Notes: a model not told the origin generated them from the sequence alone. 64,000 nucleotides of DNA from Cellvibrio sp. OA-2007 (GCF_000953825.1 NZ_BBUL01000091.1:124001-188000), one strand, 5' to 3'; shown: positions 53,974 through 63,772, numbered from the stretch's first letter. Made by a program: numbers and translations.

Positions 53974-55179
53974 ATGAACAATCCCTCTGCGCTTGCAAGC
54001 CGCGTTTTATCCATTGATGTGTTTCGCGGCATCATTATTTTCACCATGGTTTTTGTCAACGAGTTGGCGGGTATCGCCAATGTGCCCCAGTGGATGAAAC
54101 ACTTACCCGCGAATGTGGACGGCATGACGTTTGTCGATCTGGTCTTCCCCGCATTTTTATTTATTGTCGGCATGTCGATTCCGTTTGCGATTCAGGCGCG
54201 CATTAATAAGGGCGATTCAGCGCTGGAAACTTTCAAACACATTGCGCTGCGCAGTTTGGGTTTGATTGTAATCGGTGTATTTATGGTAAATGCTGAATCC
54301 GGTTATGACGTAGCGGCGATGGGAATTTCTATCTCGCTGTGGACGCTGTTGATGTTTATTTATGTATTACTGATTTGGTCGAATTATCCCAAAACACTTT
54401 CGCCTGCAATTAGCCTGGGCGCAAAACTGCTGGGCATTGCGGGTTTGGTAATGCTGTGGTGGATGTATAGAGGCCCGAACAATACCGGCATGACCACCCA
54501 GTGGTGGGGTATTCTCGGTTTGATTGGTTGGGCCTATTTAATTGCAGCTTCTTTGTTTCTTATTACTCGCCAGTTTGCCTCGCCAGCGGTGCAGTTTTTT
54601 ACGCTCGCATTTGCTGCACTGGCATTAATCGGATTCTTTTTTGCATTGAATAAAACTGCATTGGCATCTATGCCGGTATTTCAAACACTGGCTAGTGCCA
54701 ATGGCAATCACACTCATGCCGCGATTGTATTGGCCGGTGTGATTCTCTCGCAATTATTCTATTTGCCGAATTTTTCCGCGAGTAAGTTGAAAAACTATTT
54801 GGTGTTTACCTGTGTGGTGCTGGTGCTTGCGTTTGCCAGCTGGCACATCGCGCCCATCTCCAAAATTTGGGCGACACCGAGCTGGGCATTGTTTAGCGTA
54901 TTTTTTTGCTGTGTGATTTTTGGCGTGGTGTATTGGTTGGTCGATGTAAAACATCAGCGCGCTTGGATAAGATTCTTTGAGCCATCGGCAACCAATCCAT
55001 TGTTGGTGTATATATTGCCGTACATGGTGTTATCGCTGTGCGGGAGCTTGGGGTTCAAACTTCGCCCGGACATGTTTGATGCGGGTTTTCTGGGGATTTT
55101 GTGGAGTCTGGGTTTTGCGTGCGTGATTATGGGAATAGGTGCGGGGTTAACTCGAATGGGCTTGCGGGTTAAGCTGTAG
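53974..55179 (+). CDS. NagX/HGSNAT-like (DUF5009) inner-membrane protein
   Basis: A 401-residue polytopic membrane protein with about ten helices. The N-terminal RVLSIDVFRGIIIFTMVFVN segment and the FVDLVFPAFLFIVGMSIPFA segment are diagnostic of the DUF5009 family related to heparan-alpha-glucosaminide N-acetyltransferase; bacterial NagX is linked to N-acetylglucosamine or chitin-oligomer use. The next domain (NPLLVYILPYMV near 350) is also conserved. Given the AA10 enzyme and deacetylase elsewhere in the window, a role in amino-sugar metabolism is plausible. A palindromic operator candidate lies upstream. Confidence 0.85.
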   Translation: MNNPSALASRVLSIDVFRGIIIFTMVFVNELAGIANVPQWMKHLPANVDGMTFVDLVFPAFLFIVGMSIPFAIQARINKGDSALETFKHIALRSLGLIVIGVFMVNAESGYDVAAMGISISLWTLLMFIYVLLIWSNYPKTLSPAISLGAKLLGIAGLVMLWWMYRGPNNTGMTTQWWGILGLIGWAYLIAASLFLITRQFASPAVQFFTLAFAALALIGFFFALNKTALASMPVFQTLASANGNHTHAAIVLAGVILSQLFYLPNFSASKLKNYLVFTCVVLVLAFASWHIAPISKIWATPSWALFSVFFCCVIFGVVYWLVDVKHQRAWIRFFEPSATNPLLVYILPYMVLSLCGSLGFKLRPDMFDAGFLGILWSLGFACVIMGIGAGLTRMGLRVKL

Positions 55180-55964
55180 CTTGCTGCTCTCAGGGTAATC
55201 TTAAGTGACCTGATTGCGGCGGTATGTTTTTATTATTGACGTCTAAGAGCACTTTTGTCTGTGACTTTTTCACAATTTTTCATCACAATTTTTAACAAGT
55301 TTTAAAAAACCACTCTGGTACTATTTCTGCGCAATGTGAGTAAGCATTGTGCGTGCGTCACTGCCGAGTGTTCGTGCGCTGTTAACTAATAACAAGATTG
55401 GATTCAATATAATTTTAAACATAGGTTGATTGAGGCGAATTAATTTTATGTTTTTATTGAATCCGACTTGTTATTGAAATTTGTAGTCGTTAGGATGCCC
55501 TCGACCTAAAAGTGTGGGTCGGCGCAGCGAATGCTGAAGATTTTTTAATGGGAAAGTTTAAATTTTAAGGATCAGAGACGGCAGTGTAATCCAAGGGGGC
55601 TCCCTTGTTTTGCTGGTGGGAATGTAGGGCGTTTCGCTTTACATTTTTTACGGCAATGTTCCTCTCTCTATTGGCGGTTTTTCTTGCGAAAAACAGTGCT
55701 GATTCTTTTTTGCTTTCCTCCTTAATTATTTTTTGTGCATTCAATAAATTATTGGCGATTATTTTTTGTGGATTTTATCTGCAAAATTTACGTATTTTTT
55801 TATTGGTGTAATTAGTCGCGGCGCCTTGGAACACTTGCTGCTTTTAAGTTGTTGCAAGGATCGCAAACCAACAGGTGATGCCGGGTTTGGCACAGTTTAA
55901 CCCTGCCGCCTGCCGCAAATATGATGGTTGCAAAAAGTGCGACTGTCGCAAAGGAGATGAGATC
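55180..55964 (+). promoter_or_regulatory. 785-bp leader upstream of the biosynthetic operon, no gene seen
   Basis: No convincing coding frame is present. Within it are a dyad (CGCAATG near 55330 and CATTGTGCG near 55345), an AT-rich stretch (55390-55480), a CGACC/GGTCG hairpin near 55502-55522, and a CAAGGG/CCCTTG hairpin at 55592-55607 followed by TTTTG that could act as an attenuator. AAGGAG at 55951 is the ribosome site of the ligase gene. The length and hairpins suggest regulation of the operon, but no known element is recognised. Confidence 0.4.
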
Positions 55965-57701
55965 ATGCCCCAACTGCTTAGTGAAGACTATTCCGATATT
56001 GTGCGCCTGTTGCGCGCACGTTCGTCCCTTCAACCTACTCGCCTCGCATTTTCGTTTCTCGATGATCGAACCCTGAGTGGGCGCGAAATTTCTTATGCTG
56101 AACTTGATTTTCAGGCGCGCAGGGTGGCGGCTGAACTGCTGGCGCTCAACCTCGGCGGAGAGCGTGCGGTATTATTATTTCAGCCTAGTGCAGAATATAT
56201 TTTTGCGATGATTGGCTGCTGGTATGCAGGTGTTACCGCGGTGCCAATTTTTGCGCCGCGCATGAATGCCTCGGTTGAGCGTGTGCGGGCGATTGTCGCC
56301 AATGCGGATGCGCGCATCATGCTATCTAATAGCAATGTGATCAGCACCCTGAGTGCGCCTGAATGGGATGATTTGGTGTCGGCAGGCTTGGTGATGATTG
56401 CTACAGACAGTATCGATGATGCAATCGCCGATGCGTGGCAAATGCCGGAGATTAGCCCGCATACTTTGGCGGTATTGCAATATACCTCTGGTTCAACTGG
56501 AACCCCCAAAGGGGTGCGCCTCCAACATAAACACTTGATGGTCAATTCGCGCATGATTGCGCGCAACATGCAAACGGATTCCTCAAGTGTCGGCGTGGTG
56601 TGGATTCCGCCTTATCACGACATGGGGTTGATCGGCGGCATTGTGCAGCCGTTCTATACGGGTTTTCCAATCTACTTAATGGTGCCGGCCAGCTTCTTGC
56701 AACGACCTATGCGGTGGCTGGAGGCCATTAGTCTTTATCGCGGCACCCACACCGCGGCGCCCAATTTCGCCTACGACCTTTGTGTAAAACGTGCGAAGCC
56801 AGAGCAAATTCCGGCGCTGGATTTATCTTGCCTGCGTATGGCGGGCAATGGTGCTGAACCTATTCGCGCAGAGACCCTGCATCGGTTTATCGACACCTTT
56901 GCCCCTGCCGGTTTTGATCCGCGTGCGTTTTTCCCTTGTTACGGCATGGCTGAAACAACGCTCTATGTCAGCGGCAATCAAGTGATGCGCGGGCTAAAAA
57001 CCCTGCAGGTCGCCCGCCATACGCTCGCGACCGGTACGGTCATGGCATCGGCCGATGGCGAGCTTGAATTGGTGAGCAGCGGAGTTCCCGATATAGAAAT
57101 TGAGGTTGCCATTGTCGACCCTTTAACGCAGTTGCGCTGCTCGTCGGGCGAGGTGGGCGAGATATGGGTTGCGGGTGAAACAGTGGCCGATGGTTACTGG
57201 AATCGCCCTGATGTGACCGCAGAAACATTTGCTGCCCGGTTGGCGGATTCATCGCACAATTGGCTGCGCACTGGCGATTTGGGGGCGTTGGTAGACGGTG
57301 AAATTTATGTGACCGGGCGAATTAAGGATCTGATTGTTATCCGCGGTCACAATCATTATCCGCAGGATATAGAAGCCACCGTGCAGCTTGCCCACGCGGC
57401 GGTGAAGGCCCACGGCGTTGCAGCCTTCTCGCTGGAAACCGAGGAGGGAGAGAGTATTGGTTTGGTGGTTGAATTGGAGCGCGGAAAATTTCAGGGTGAA
57501 ACAAGTGAAATTGAAGCCGCGATACGCAACGCCATGTCGCAGGCGCATCAGTTGGCGCCTGCCAGCATTACCTTCGTCAAACCTAATCGTATTCCGAAAA
57601 CGTCGAGTGGCAAAATCCAGCGGTTGCAGGCGCGGGATATGTTGTTGGATGGACGTTTTGCGCAGGTGAGTTTGGCGCAGGCTGACACGGAGGAAGTGTG
57701 A
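55965..57701 (+). CDS. Fatty acyl-AMP ligase (FAAL)
   Basis: Activates a fatty acid as acyl-AMP and transfers it to a carrier protein. The AMP-binding core shows YTSGSTGTPKGVRL, the IPPYHDMGLIGGI segment, FFPCYGMAETTLYVSG and WLRTGDLG, all typical of FAAL rather than acyl-CoA synthetase. IPKTSSGKIQR holds the A10 lysine. I chose ATG 55965 because AAGGAG lies upstream; an upstream in-frame ATG has no ribosome site. The 578-residue length is normal. First gene of the operon; it should load the downstream acyl carrier protein. Confidence 0.93.
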   Translation: MPQLLSEDYSDIVRLLRARSSLQPTRLAFSFLDDRTLSGREISYAELDFQARRVAAELLALNLGGERAVLLFQPSAEYIFAMIGCWYAGVTAVPIFAPRMNASVERVRAIVANADARIMLSNSNVISTLSAPEWDDLVSAGLVMIATDSIDDAIADAWQMPEISPHTLAVLQYTSGSTGTPKGVRLQHKHLMVNSRMIARNMQTDSSSVGVVWIPPYHDMGLIGGIVQPFYTGFPIYLMVPASFLQRPMRWLEAISLYRGTHTAAPNFAYDLCVKRAKPEQIPALDLSCLRMAGNGAEPIRAETLHRFIDTFAPAGFDPRAFFPCYGMAETTLYVSGNQVMRGLKTLQVARHTLATGTVMASADGELELVSSGVPDIEIEVAIVDPLTQLRCSSGEVGEIWVAGETVADGYWNRPDVTAETFAARLADSSHNWLRTGDLGALVDGEIYVTGRIKDLIVIRGHNHYPQDIEATVQLAHAAVKAHGVAAFSLETEEGESIGLVVELERGKFQGETSEIEAAIRNAMSQAHQLAPASITFVKPNRIPKTSSGKIQRLQARDMLLDGRFAQVSLAQADTEEV

Positions 57702-59512
57702 TGAATCATTTGCCTCAATACAGTGAAGCCTTGCGTCTGGAACAATTGCTGGGCGACCCAGAGCTGGCCAGCAATTGCCTGTCGTTCGCCAATGCCATGC
57801 GTCTGGATGAGCAGGATGCCTTCCCTGAAGCAGAAGTGTCGTTTTTGCTCGGTCACGGTTTGCCTGAAGCTTATGTGCCTGCGCATTTGGGCGGTACATT
57901 TACCTCCAGTGAAACATTTTTGGCGCTGGGGCGTGTATTGGCTCGCCGCAATATGACGCTGGCAGTGAGTTACAGCACCATGTTGTGGAGCATGCTGGGT
58001 TGGATTGGCGGCTCCTCGTCGCAGCAACACAAGATTGCGCACTGGGTAATGAAGCAGGGGTTGTTTCCTTGCTTGGCTTATTCGGAGGCCAATCACGGCG
58101 CTGATTTAACGGCGAATGAGCTGACCGCAACGAAAACTCCGCAGGGCGATTACATTCTCAATGGTGAAAAATGGCCGATTAATCGTGCAACCCGCTCGGG
58201 CTTTCTGGTGTTGTTGGCGCGCACCAATGACAGTCTAAACCTGCGCAACCATTCGCTGTTTATCATCAACAAAAATGATCTGGAATCCCGCCATTACTAC
58301 CATTTGCCGCGGGTAAAAACCCATGGTCTACACGGTTGCGATATCAGTGGTATCGGTTTTCGCAATTGCTTGATTCCCGCTAGCAGCCTGATTGGTGAAG
58401 AGGGGCACGGGTTGGAGTTGGCACTCAAGGGTTTCCAGATCACTCGTTCATTTTGCAGTGCGTTGTCCTTGGGGGTGGGCGACAGCGCTCTGCGTCTGGT
58501 GGCGGATTTTGCGGCGCATCGCAAACTCTATGGCCGTACCGTGGCCGCCTTGCCCCATGCGCGCGACATTATGGCCAATGCCTATGTATCGCAATTAAAT
58601 GCGGAGGTGGTTAGCCTTCTTGCGGCGCGCGGGCTGCACTTTTTTCCCGCGCAGTTTTCTACCTGGTCGAGCATTGCCAAGGTACAGACAACCCATTTGA
58701 TCGATCATGCCTGTCAGCAATTGGCTTCTGTATTGGGCGCGCGCTATTACATGCGCGAACAACATGCGGAGGGCATGTTCCAGAAAATTTTGCGCGACGG
58801 TTCAATTGTTTCGGTGTTTGATGGCAGTACCCCTATCTGCTTGGACAGCCTTGCGACACTCTTGCCCAGCCTGGCCAAAATGCGCCGTGCCGATGTGCCC
58901 GCAGCGGATACCGCTGCCCTGTTTGATTTGCGCGCCGAGGTGCCACCACTGAACTTTGCGCAGCTGACCCTGTTTGGTCGCGGACGCGATGCGGTGATTG
59001 AAAGCCTGCCCGGATTGTTACAAAAACTGGAGCAGTTGCCAGCAGATCACAGCTTGTCGGCCGATCATCTCAGCAATCTGCGCTGCCAAGCCCGGGCGCT
59101 GCAGCAATCGGTTGCGCGGTTGGACGAAGACATTCTGGCCGAACCTATGGTGCGTGGCGCATCCAATAGCCCTCGTCAGTTTGCGCTGGCGGAGCGTTAT
59201 ATCGCCTTGCACTCCGCCGTTGCTGCGCTGGGCCTCTGGCTGCACAACCTCGACCATATGGGGGTGTTTTTCAAGCAGGCGGTTTGGCTGCACGCCATTC
59301 TGCTGCGCCAAGGTGAATATCAGTTCCGCAGCGGACAATTGCCTGCCGACTTGCTCGACCATCTTTATCCGCAACTGGAGCATCAGTTGAATCAGGGCAA
59401 AATGTTCTCGCTGATCGACTGGCCGGTCGCCGCTAAAGGTCTGCCGCAAACCCCTCCTGAAAGCCAATCTCACCACCACAAGGAAATTAGTTATGAACGC
59501 CATTACGCATGA
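57701..59512 (+). CDS. Acyl-CoA dehydrogenase-like flavoenzyme
   Basis: A 603-residue ACAD-fold protein expected to oxidise an acyl chain bound to the operon's carrier protein. The AYSEANHGADLTANE segment replaces the usual TEPxxGSD, and RKLYGRTVAALPHARDIMANAY and DGSIVSVFDGST match the FAD-binding C-terminal region. At the position of the catalytic Glu in YEGT-type motifs it has Asp374 (VFDGS), so chemistry may differ. About 200 extra residues follow the ACAD core (residues about 400-603). ATG 57701 overlaps the ligase stop (TGATG) and is preceded by GGAGGAAG. Confidence 0.87.
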   Translation: MNHLPQYSEALRLEQLLGDPELASNCLSFANAMRLDEQDAFPEAEVSFLLGHGLPEAYVPAHLGGTFTSSETFLALGRVLARRNMTLAVSYSTMLWSMLGWIGGSSSQQHKIAHWVMKQGLFPCLAYSEANHGADLTANELTATKTPQGDYILNGEKWPINRATRSGFLVLLARTNDSLNLRNHSLFIINKNDLESRHYYHLPRVKTHGLHGCDISGIGFRNCLIPASSLIGEEGHGLELALKGFQITRSFCSALSLGVGDSALRLVADFAAHRKLYGRTVAALPHARDIMANAYVSQLNAEVVSLLAARGLHFFPAQFSTWSSIAKVQTTHLIDHACQQLASVLGARYYMREQHAEGMFQKILRDGSIVSVFDGSTPICLDSLATLLPSLAKMRRADVPAADTAALFDLRAEVPPLNFAQLTLFGRGRDAVIESLPGLLQKLEQLPADHSLSADHLSNLRCQARALQQSVARLDEDILAEPMVRGASNSPRQFALAERYIALHSAVAALGLWLHNLDHMGVFFKQAVWLHAILLRQGEYQFRSGQLPADLLDHLYPQLEHQLNQGKMFSLIDWPVAAKGLPQTPPESQSHHHKEISYERHYA

Positions 59513-59753
59513 ATCGCTCGATCTGCACTCAACCTTGGTCAGCATGTTAGCGAAGGAGCTGCGCCTACCGGAAGCCAGTGTTGAGCCGCATCAACCCCTG
59601 ACCCAATACGGTTTGGATTCCATTTCCGCGTTGACCATTGCCGGTGATTTGGAAGACATGCTGGATATGCAATTGCCGGTAACCCTGCTGTGGGATTGCC
59701 CAACCATTAACGATCTGGCTGAGTCGCTCGCCCAGATGATCAGGGAACGCTAA
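59493..59753 (+). CDS. Stand-alone acyl carrier protein
   Basis: An 86-residue PCP/ACP-fold carrier. The YGLDSISALTIAGDLE segment carries Ser43, the phosphopantetheine attachment site, and VTLLWDCPTINDLAESL is the usual third-helix region. It overlaps the oxidase gene by 20 bases and the synthetase start by one base (TAATG). Expected cargo is the fatty acyl group made by the ligase. Confidence 0.96.
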   Translation: MNAITHESLDLHSTLVSMLAKELRLPEASVEPHQPLTQYGLDSISALTIAGDLEDMLDMQLPVTLLWDCPTINDLAESLAQMIRER

Positions 59754-62700
59754 TGGACACGCTCAAGGATGGGACTGTCCAGGTGGAGGCGCCATTGCCC
59801 CACCTGGAGGCCAGCTATCCCCTGGCGCCGGAGCAACAAGGGCTTTGGTTTTTGCACCGCATGGCACCCGATTGTGGGGCCTATCATCTTTTGTTCAGTT
59901 TTGAGGCCGAGATCAATTCTGCGCACCGCACGCACTATCAGGCGCTGCTGCCGGCGCTGCTGCGGGACTATCCGATTCTGCGCACCGCGCTGCCCGAAAC
60001 AGCTGCCGGCCCCTGCCAGCAGGTTTTTTCATCGGTAGCGGCCGATATCCGCATGACCGATGTGATTGGTATGGATGACTGCCAATTGCGCGAGCTGGCG
60101 CGACAGGATAGTCGCCAGCCATTTAATCTCGCCCAACCTCCGCTATGGCGTGTGCATCTTTACCGGCGCAGTGCCAATCGCTGGCTGGTGGTCGCAGTTG
60201 CACACCATTTGCTGCTCGACTTTTGGTCGCTGGGGCTGCTTTTACAAGATGTCTGCCAACGTTTGGGGCTGCCCATTCCCAGTAGTACCCAGCCGGATGG
60301 GCAGGGTTACGGTGTACGTGCCGAGAGTTTGCAGGTTGTGCCAGAAGCCCGGCAGGCGCAATGGCGTGATTATTGGTGCGAGCAACTGAAAGGCATTCCC
60401 CCCGCCCACGGTATACCGCTGGATCAGCCGCGCCAACGCCTGCAATCCTACGAGGGGCGTTCGTTGGCCTTTAGTTTGAGCCGCGAAACCAGCGATCAGC
60501 TCAAAGCCCTGACGCGCGCGCGCGGTGTGACCCCGTTTATGACCTTTCTCGCTACCTGGGCCATCAGTCTTCACAGTCTGTGTGGCGATGAAGACTGGGT
60601 GATCTCATCGCCCGTGGCGGGCCGTTTGGCGCGTGCGGAGCGGCAGCAGCTGGGGCAGTTCGTCAATACCCTCGCATTGCGTGTGGGGGTTGATGGCAAG
60701 CAAACCTTTGCGGAGGTGTTGCAACAGGTGCGCGAGCGGGTGATTGGCGCAATCAAGCATCAAGATTGCCCCTTTCCCTGGTTGGTAGAGCAGCTGGCAC
60801 CGGAGCGCGACCCAGGTTTAGCGCCCCTCAGCCAGATAGGTTTCTCCTGGGAGCGCCTGCCATTGCTGGCGGATTTTGAAGGTTTTTTCCTGCCGGAGCC
60901 GCCCGCGCAGGTGCTGCGGTTTGACGAGGTGATGCTGAGCCCGTTTGCGGTGCCGCAACAGGAAGGCCAGCTCGAACTGCAACTCGAAATGGGCGGCGAG
61001 CGCGATGGCGCATATACCGGGCAGTTAAAATATGTGACTGGGCTGTTTACCCCTGCCAGCGCCCAGCGCGTGCGCGACAATTTTATGCGCTGGGTAAAAA
61101 CGCTGGTTGCTAATCCCGAGACACCCATCAACCAATTGCAAACCCTCAGTGAAGAACAGCAACAGCTGTTGCTGCAGTTGGGGCGGGGGCCGGAGCGTCT
61201 CTGGTATCCACCCCATGCGCAATTCGGGATGGATGAAATTCTGGGCGATATCGCCGAGCGGGTGAAAACCACGCCCGATGCACTGGCGGTAATGGATGGC
61301 CAGCAGCGCTACAGCTACCAACAACTCTGGGCGCGGGCGCACAGCATTGCCGGTGCGTTGGCTGCACAAGGTGTCGCACCGCAAACCCATGTCGGCCTGT
61401 TCTTGCACCGCCATTGCGATCTGCTGGCCAGCATTTTGGGCGTGTGGCTTTGCGGCGCTGCCTATGTTCCGCTGGATCCCAACTTTCCCGCAGAGCGCTT
61501 GGCCTATATCGCCGAAGATGCCCAACTGCACTTATTGCTCACTGAAAGCGCGCTGCTGAATGATTTACCGCTGCCGATGGCCTGTCTGGTGGTAGATCAG
61601 CCACTGGCTGCCAATGCGGGTTTCCAGCCAGTTCACGGCCAAGCGGCGTATATTCTTTACACCTCAGGCTCTACCGGCAAACCCAAAGGTGTGCGGGTGG
61701 GACATGCCTCGCTGCGCAACTTTCTGCTCTCTATGCAAGAGTTGCTGGGTTGGGACGCACAGCATCGGCTGTTGGCAATCACGACTACGGCGTTTGATAT
61801 CTCGCTGTTGGAGCTGTTTTTGCCAATGTTGGGTGGTGGCAGCCTGATGATTGCCGATAACAGCACCAGTCACGACGGTCAGGCATTGGCGCGTTGCCTC
61901 AATGACCATGGCATTAATTGCCTGCAGGCGACACCGGCGAGCTGGAAAATGCTGCTCGATGCGGGTTGGCAAGCCGCGCCGGGTTTTACCGCTCTCTGTG
62001 GTGGTGAGGCACTGACACCCGATCTCGCCAGTCGCCTACACGCTCAGGTTGAACATCTGTGGAATGTTTACGGCCCGACTGAAACCACGGTCTGGTCTAC
62101 CGCCAGCCGCTTGGAGCCGGGCACTAACATTCACTTGGGGCAGCCGCTGGCCAATACGCAATTGTATGTGCTGGATGCCGAAGGTCAGCTCGCCGCTCCC
62201 GGCGCGTTTGGTGAACTTTGGATTGGCGGTACAGGTCTGGCGTTGGATTACTGGCGCCGCCCTGAATTGACGCAGGAAAAATTCACCTATCTACCTCAGT
62301 TGCGCAGTGCGGGTCGCCTCTATCGCACCGGCGATAAGGTGCGCTGGAACAGCCTTAACCAACTGGAGCACCATGGCCGCCTTGACTTCCAGGTCAAATT
62401 GCGTGGCTACCGCATCGAGCTGGGTGAGATTGAGCAGCTCATCAAACAGAGTGCAGGTGTTAAGGATGCACTGGTGATTGTGCGTGAAGACCGCCCCGGC
62501 GATACCCGTTTGGTGGCGTATCTCATTGCAGATGAAGCACTCGATCAGGCCGTGATAAGCGCACAGTTGGCGGAAAAATTACCGGCCTATATGCTGCCAA
62601 GCGCGTGGGTCAAGCTGGCTGCTTTTCCCGAGACACCCAACCGCAAGGTAGATCGCAAAGCCCTGCCCAAGCCCAGTTATGACGATACCGGCCGCACCTA

Positions 62701-63772
62701 TCGCGCACCTGCGGATGCGTTGCAAATGCAGTTGGCAGGCTTGTTCGGTGAATTGCTCGATATGAGCAATGTGGGGGCTGACGATGATTTTTTTGCCTTG
62801 GGCGGCCACTCACTGCTGGCGGTGCAATTGCTCTCTGCTATTCGCCGCCTGACCGGCGCCGATCTGGCACTGGCCGATTTACTGCAACACAAAACCGTGG
62901 CCAGTTTGGCTGCGCGTATCCGCAACCATAGCGATCAAACAGGGGGGATGAACATTACCTTGCGCGCCGGTGTGGATACCCAACCGCTGTGGCTATTTCA
63001 CCCCATCGGCGGCAATGTGTTCTGCTATCTGGAATTGGTGCGTCAGCTCAATCCCGCGCGCCCGGTCATCGCCTTTCAGGCACCGGGTCTGGATGATATG
63101 GATGCCGCTGAAGTCAGTATCGAAAATATGGCTAGCCTCTACCTGGAGCAGCTGCGCCAGTTACAACCGGAAGGGCCTTACTTGCTGGGTGGCTGGTGTT
63201 TTGGTGGCACTCTCGCGTTTGAGGTTGCACGGCAACTGCAGCGTTCCGGCGAGTGGGTGGATGGCGTCGTACTGATCGATACCCGCGCGCCCATCGAAGC
63301 GAATGTGCCAGCGGATTCGGATGACGCCACCTTGCTGTCCTGGTTTGCCCGCGATCTGGCCACCCCCTACGGCAAAAGCTTGCGCATCGCGCCGGAAACT
63401 CTGCGCGAACTCGCTCCGGAACACATGTTTAGCCATGTGCTGGATGAGGCTAAAGCCATTGGCGTTCTGCCGTTGGATGCGGATGTGGCGGCACTGGAGC
63501 GTTACTTCCAAGTGTACATAGGCAATGGTATCGCCCTGCGCCTTTATTTCCCGGAACCTGAGCCTCTGCCATTACTCTTGTTGCGCGCGCTCGATGAGCA
63601 AGAAGATTACGGCCCCAGTTTGGGGTGGAGTGAACTGGCCGCTGCCGGCCTGACCCAAATCGATCTGGCGGGCGATCACAACTCCATTATGTATGCACCT
63701 CAGGCGCAAGCTGTCGCCAGTGCTATCGATAACCATTTTTCACTGAAACCCCACAAAGGATTTGCCGCATGA
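59753..63772 (+). CDS. Non-ribosomal peptide synthetase, C-A-PCP-TE
   Basis: A 1339-residue single-module synthetase. The condensation domain (about 20-440) has AHHLLLDFWS at 140-149 with His142 and Asp146, but Phe replaces the usual Gly. The adenylation domain (about 485-985) shows YILYTSGSTGKPKG, FDIS with Asp682, YGPTETTVW and a terminal NRKVDRKAL lysine. Its pocket residues read D-I-L-Q-L-G-V-V-W-K, close to glycine codes. The PCP holds Ser1020 in LGGHSLLA. The thioesterase (about 1060-1335) has GGWCFGG with Cys1149 in place of Ser, and His1309 in DLAGDHN. It likely condenses the carrier-bound acyl group with a glycine-like substrate and releases or cyclises it. Confidence 0.94.
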   Translation: MDTLKDGTVQVEAPLPHLEASYPLAPEQQGLWFLHRMAPDCGAYHLLFSFEAEINSAHRTHYQALLPALLRDYPILRTALPETAAGPCQQVFSSVAADIRMTDVIGMDDCQLRELARQDSRQPFNLAQPPLWRVHLYRRSANRWLVVAVAHHLLLDFWSLGLLLQDVCQRLGLPIPSSTQPDGQGYGVRAESLQVVPEARQAQWRDYWCEQLKGIPPAHGIPLDQPRQRLQSYEGRSLAFSLSRETSDQLKALTRARGVTPFMTFLATWAISLHSLCGDEDWVISSPVAGRLARAERQQLGQFVNTLALRVGVDGKQTFAEVLQQVRERVIGAIKHQDCPFPWLVEQLAPERDPGLAPLSQIGFSWERLPLLADFEGFFLPEPPAQVLRFDEVMLSPFAVPQQEGQLELQLEMGGERDGAYTGQLKYVTGLFTPASAQRVRDNFMRWVKTLVANPETPINQLQTLSEEQQQLLLQLGRGPERLWYPPHAQFGMDEILGDIAERVKTTPDALAVMDGQQRYSYQQLWARAHSIAGALAAQGVAPQTHVGLFLHRHCDLLASILGVWLCGAAYVPLDPNFPAERLAYIAEDAQLHLLLTESALLNDLPLPMACLVVDQPLAANAGFQPVHGQAAYILYTSGSTGKPKGVRVGHASLRNFLLSMQELLGWDAQHRLLAITTTAFDISLLELFLPMLGGGSLMIADNSTSHDGQALARCLNDHGINCLQATPASWKMLLDAGWQAAPGFTALCGGEALTPDLASRLHAQVEHLWNVYGPTETTVWSTASRLEPGTNIHLGQPLANTQLYVLDAEGQLAAPGAFGELWIGGTGLALDYWRRPELTQEKFTYLPQLRSAGRLYRTGDKVRWNSLNQLEHHGRLDFQVKLRGYRIELGEIEQLIKQSAGVKDALVIVREDRPGDTRLVAYLIADEALDQAVISAQLAEKLPAYMLPSAWVKLAAFPETPNRKVDRKALPKPSYDDTGRTYRAPADALQMQLAGLFGELLDMSNVGADDDFFALGGHSLLAVQLLSAIRRLTGADLALADLLQHKTVASLAARIRNHSDQTGGMNITLRAGVDTQPLWLFHPIGGNVFCYLELVRQLNPARPVIAFQAPGLDDMDAAEVSIENMASLYLEQLRQLQPEGPYLLGGWCFGGTLAFEVARQLQRSGEWVDGVVLIDTRAPIEANVPADSDDATLLSWFARDLATPYGKSLRIAPETLRELAPEHMFSHVLDEAKAIGVLPLDADVAALERYFQVYIGNGIALRLYFPEPEPLPLLLLRALDEQEDYGPSLGWSELAAAGLTQIDLAGDHNSIMYAPQAQAVASAIDNHFSLKPHKGFAA

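Noticed and set aside
55605-55811. A 68-codon hydrophobic frame upstream of the biosynthetic operon
   Set aside because: It begins inside a hairpin with a non-ATG start, is dominated by T-rich sequence and resembles no small-protein family.
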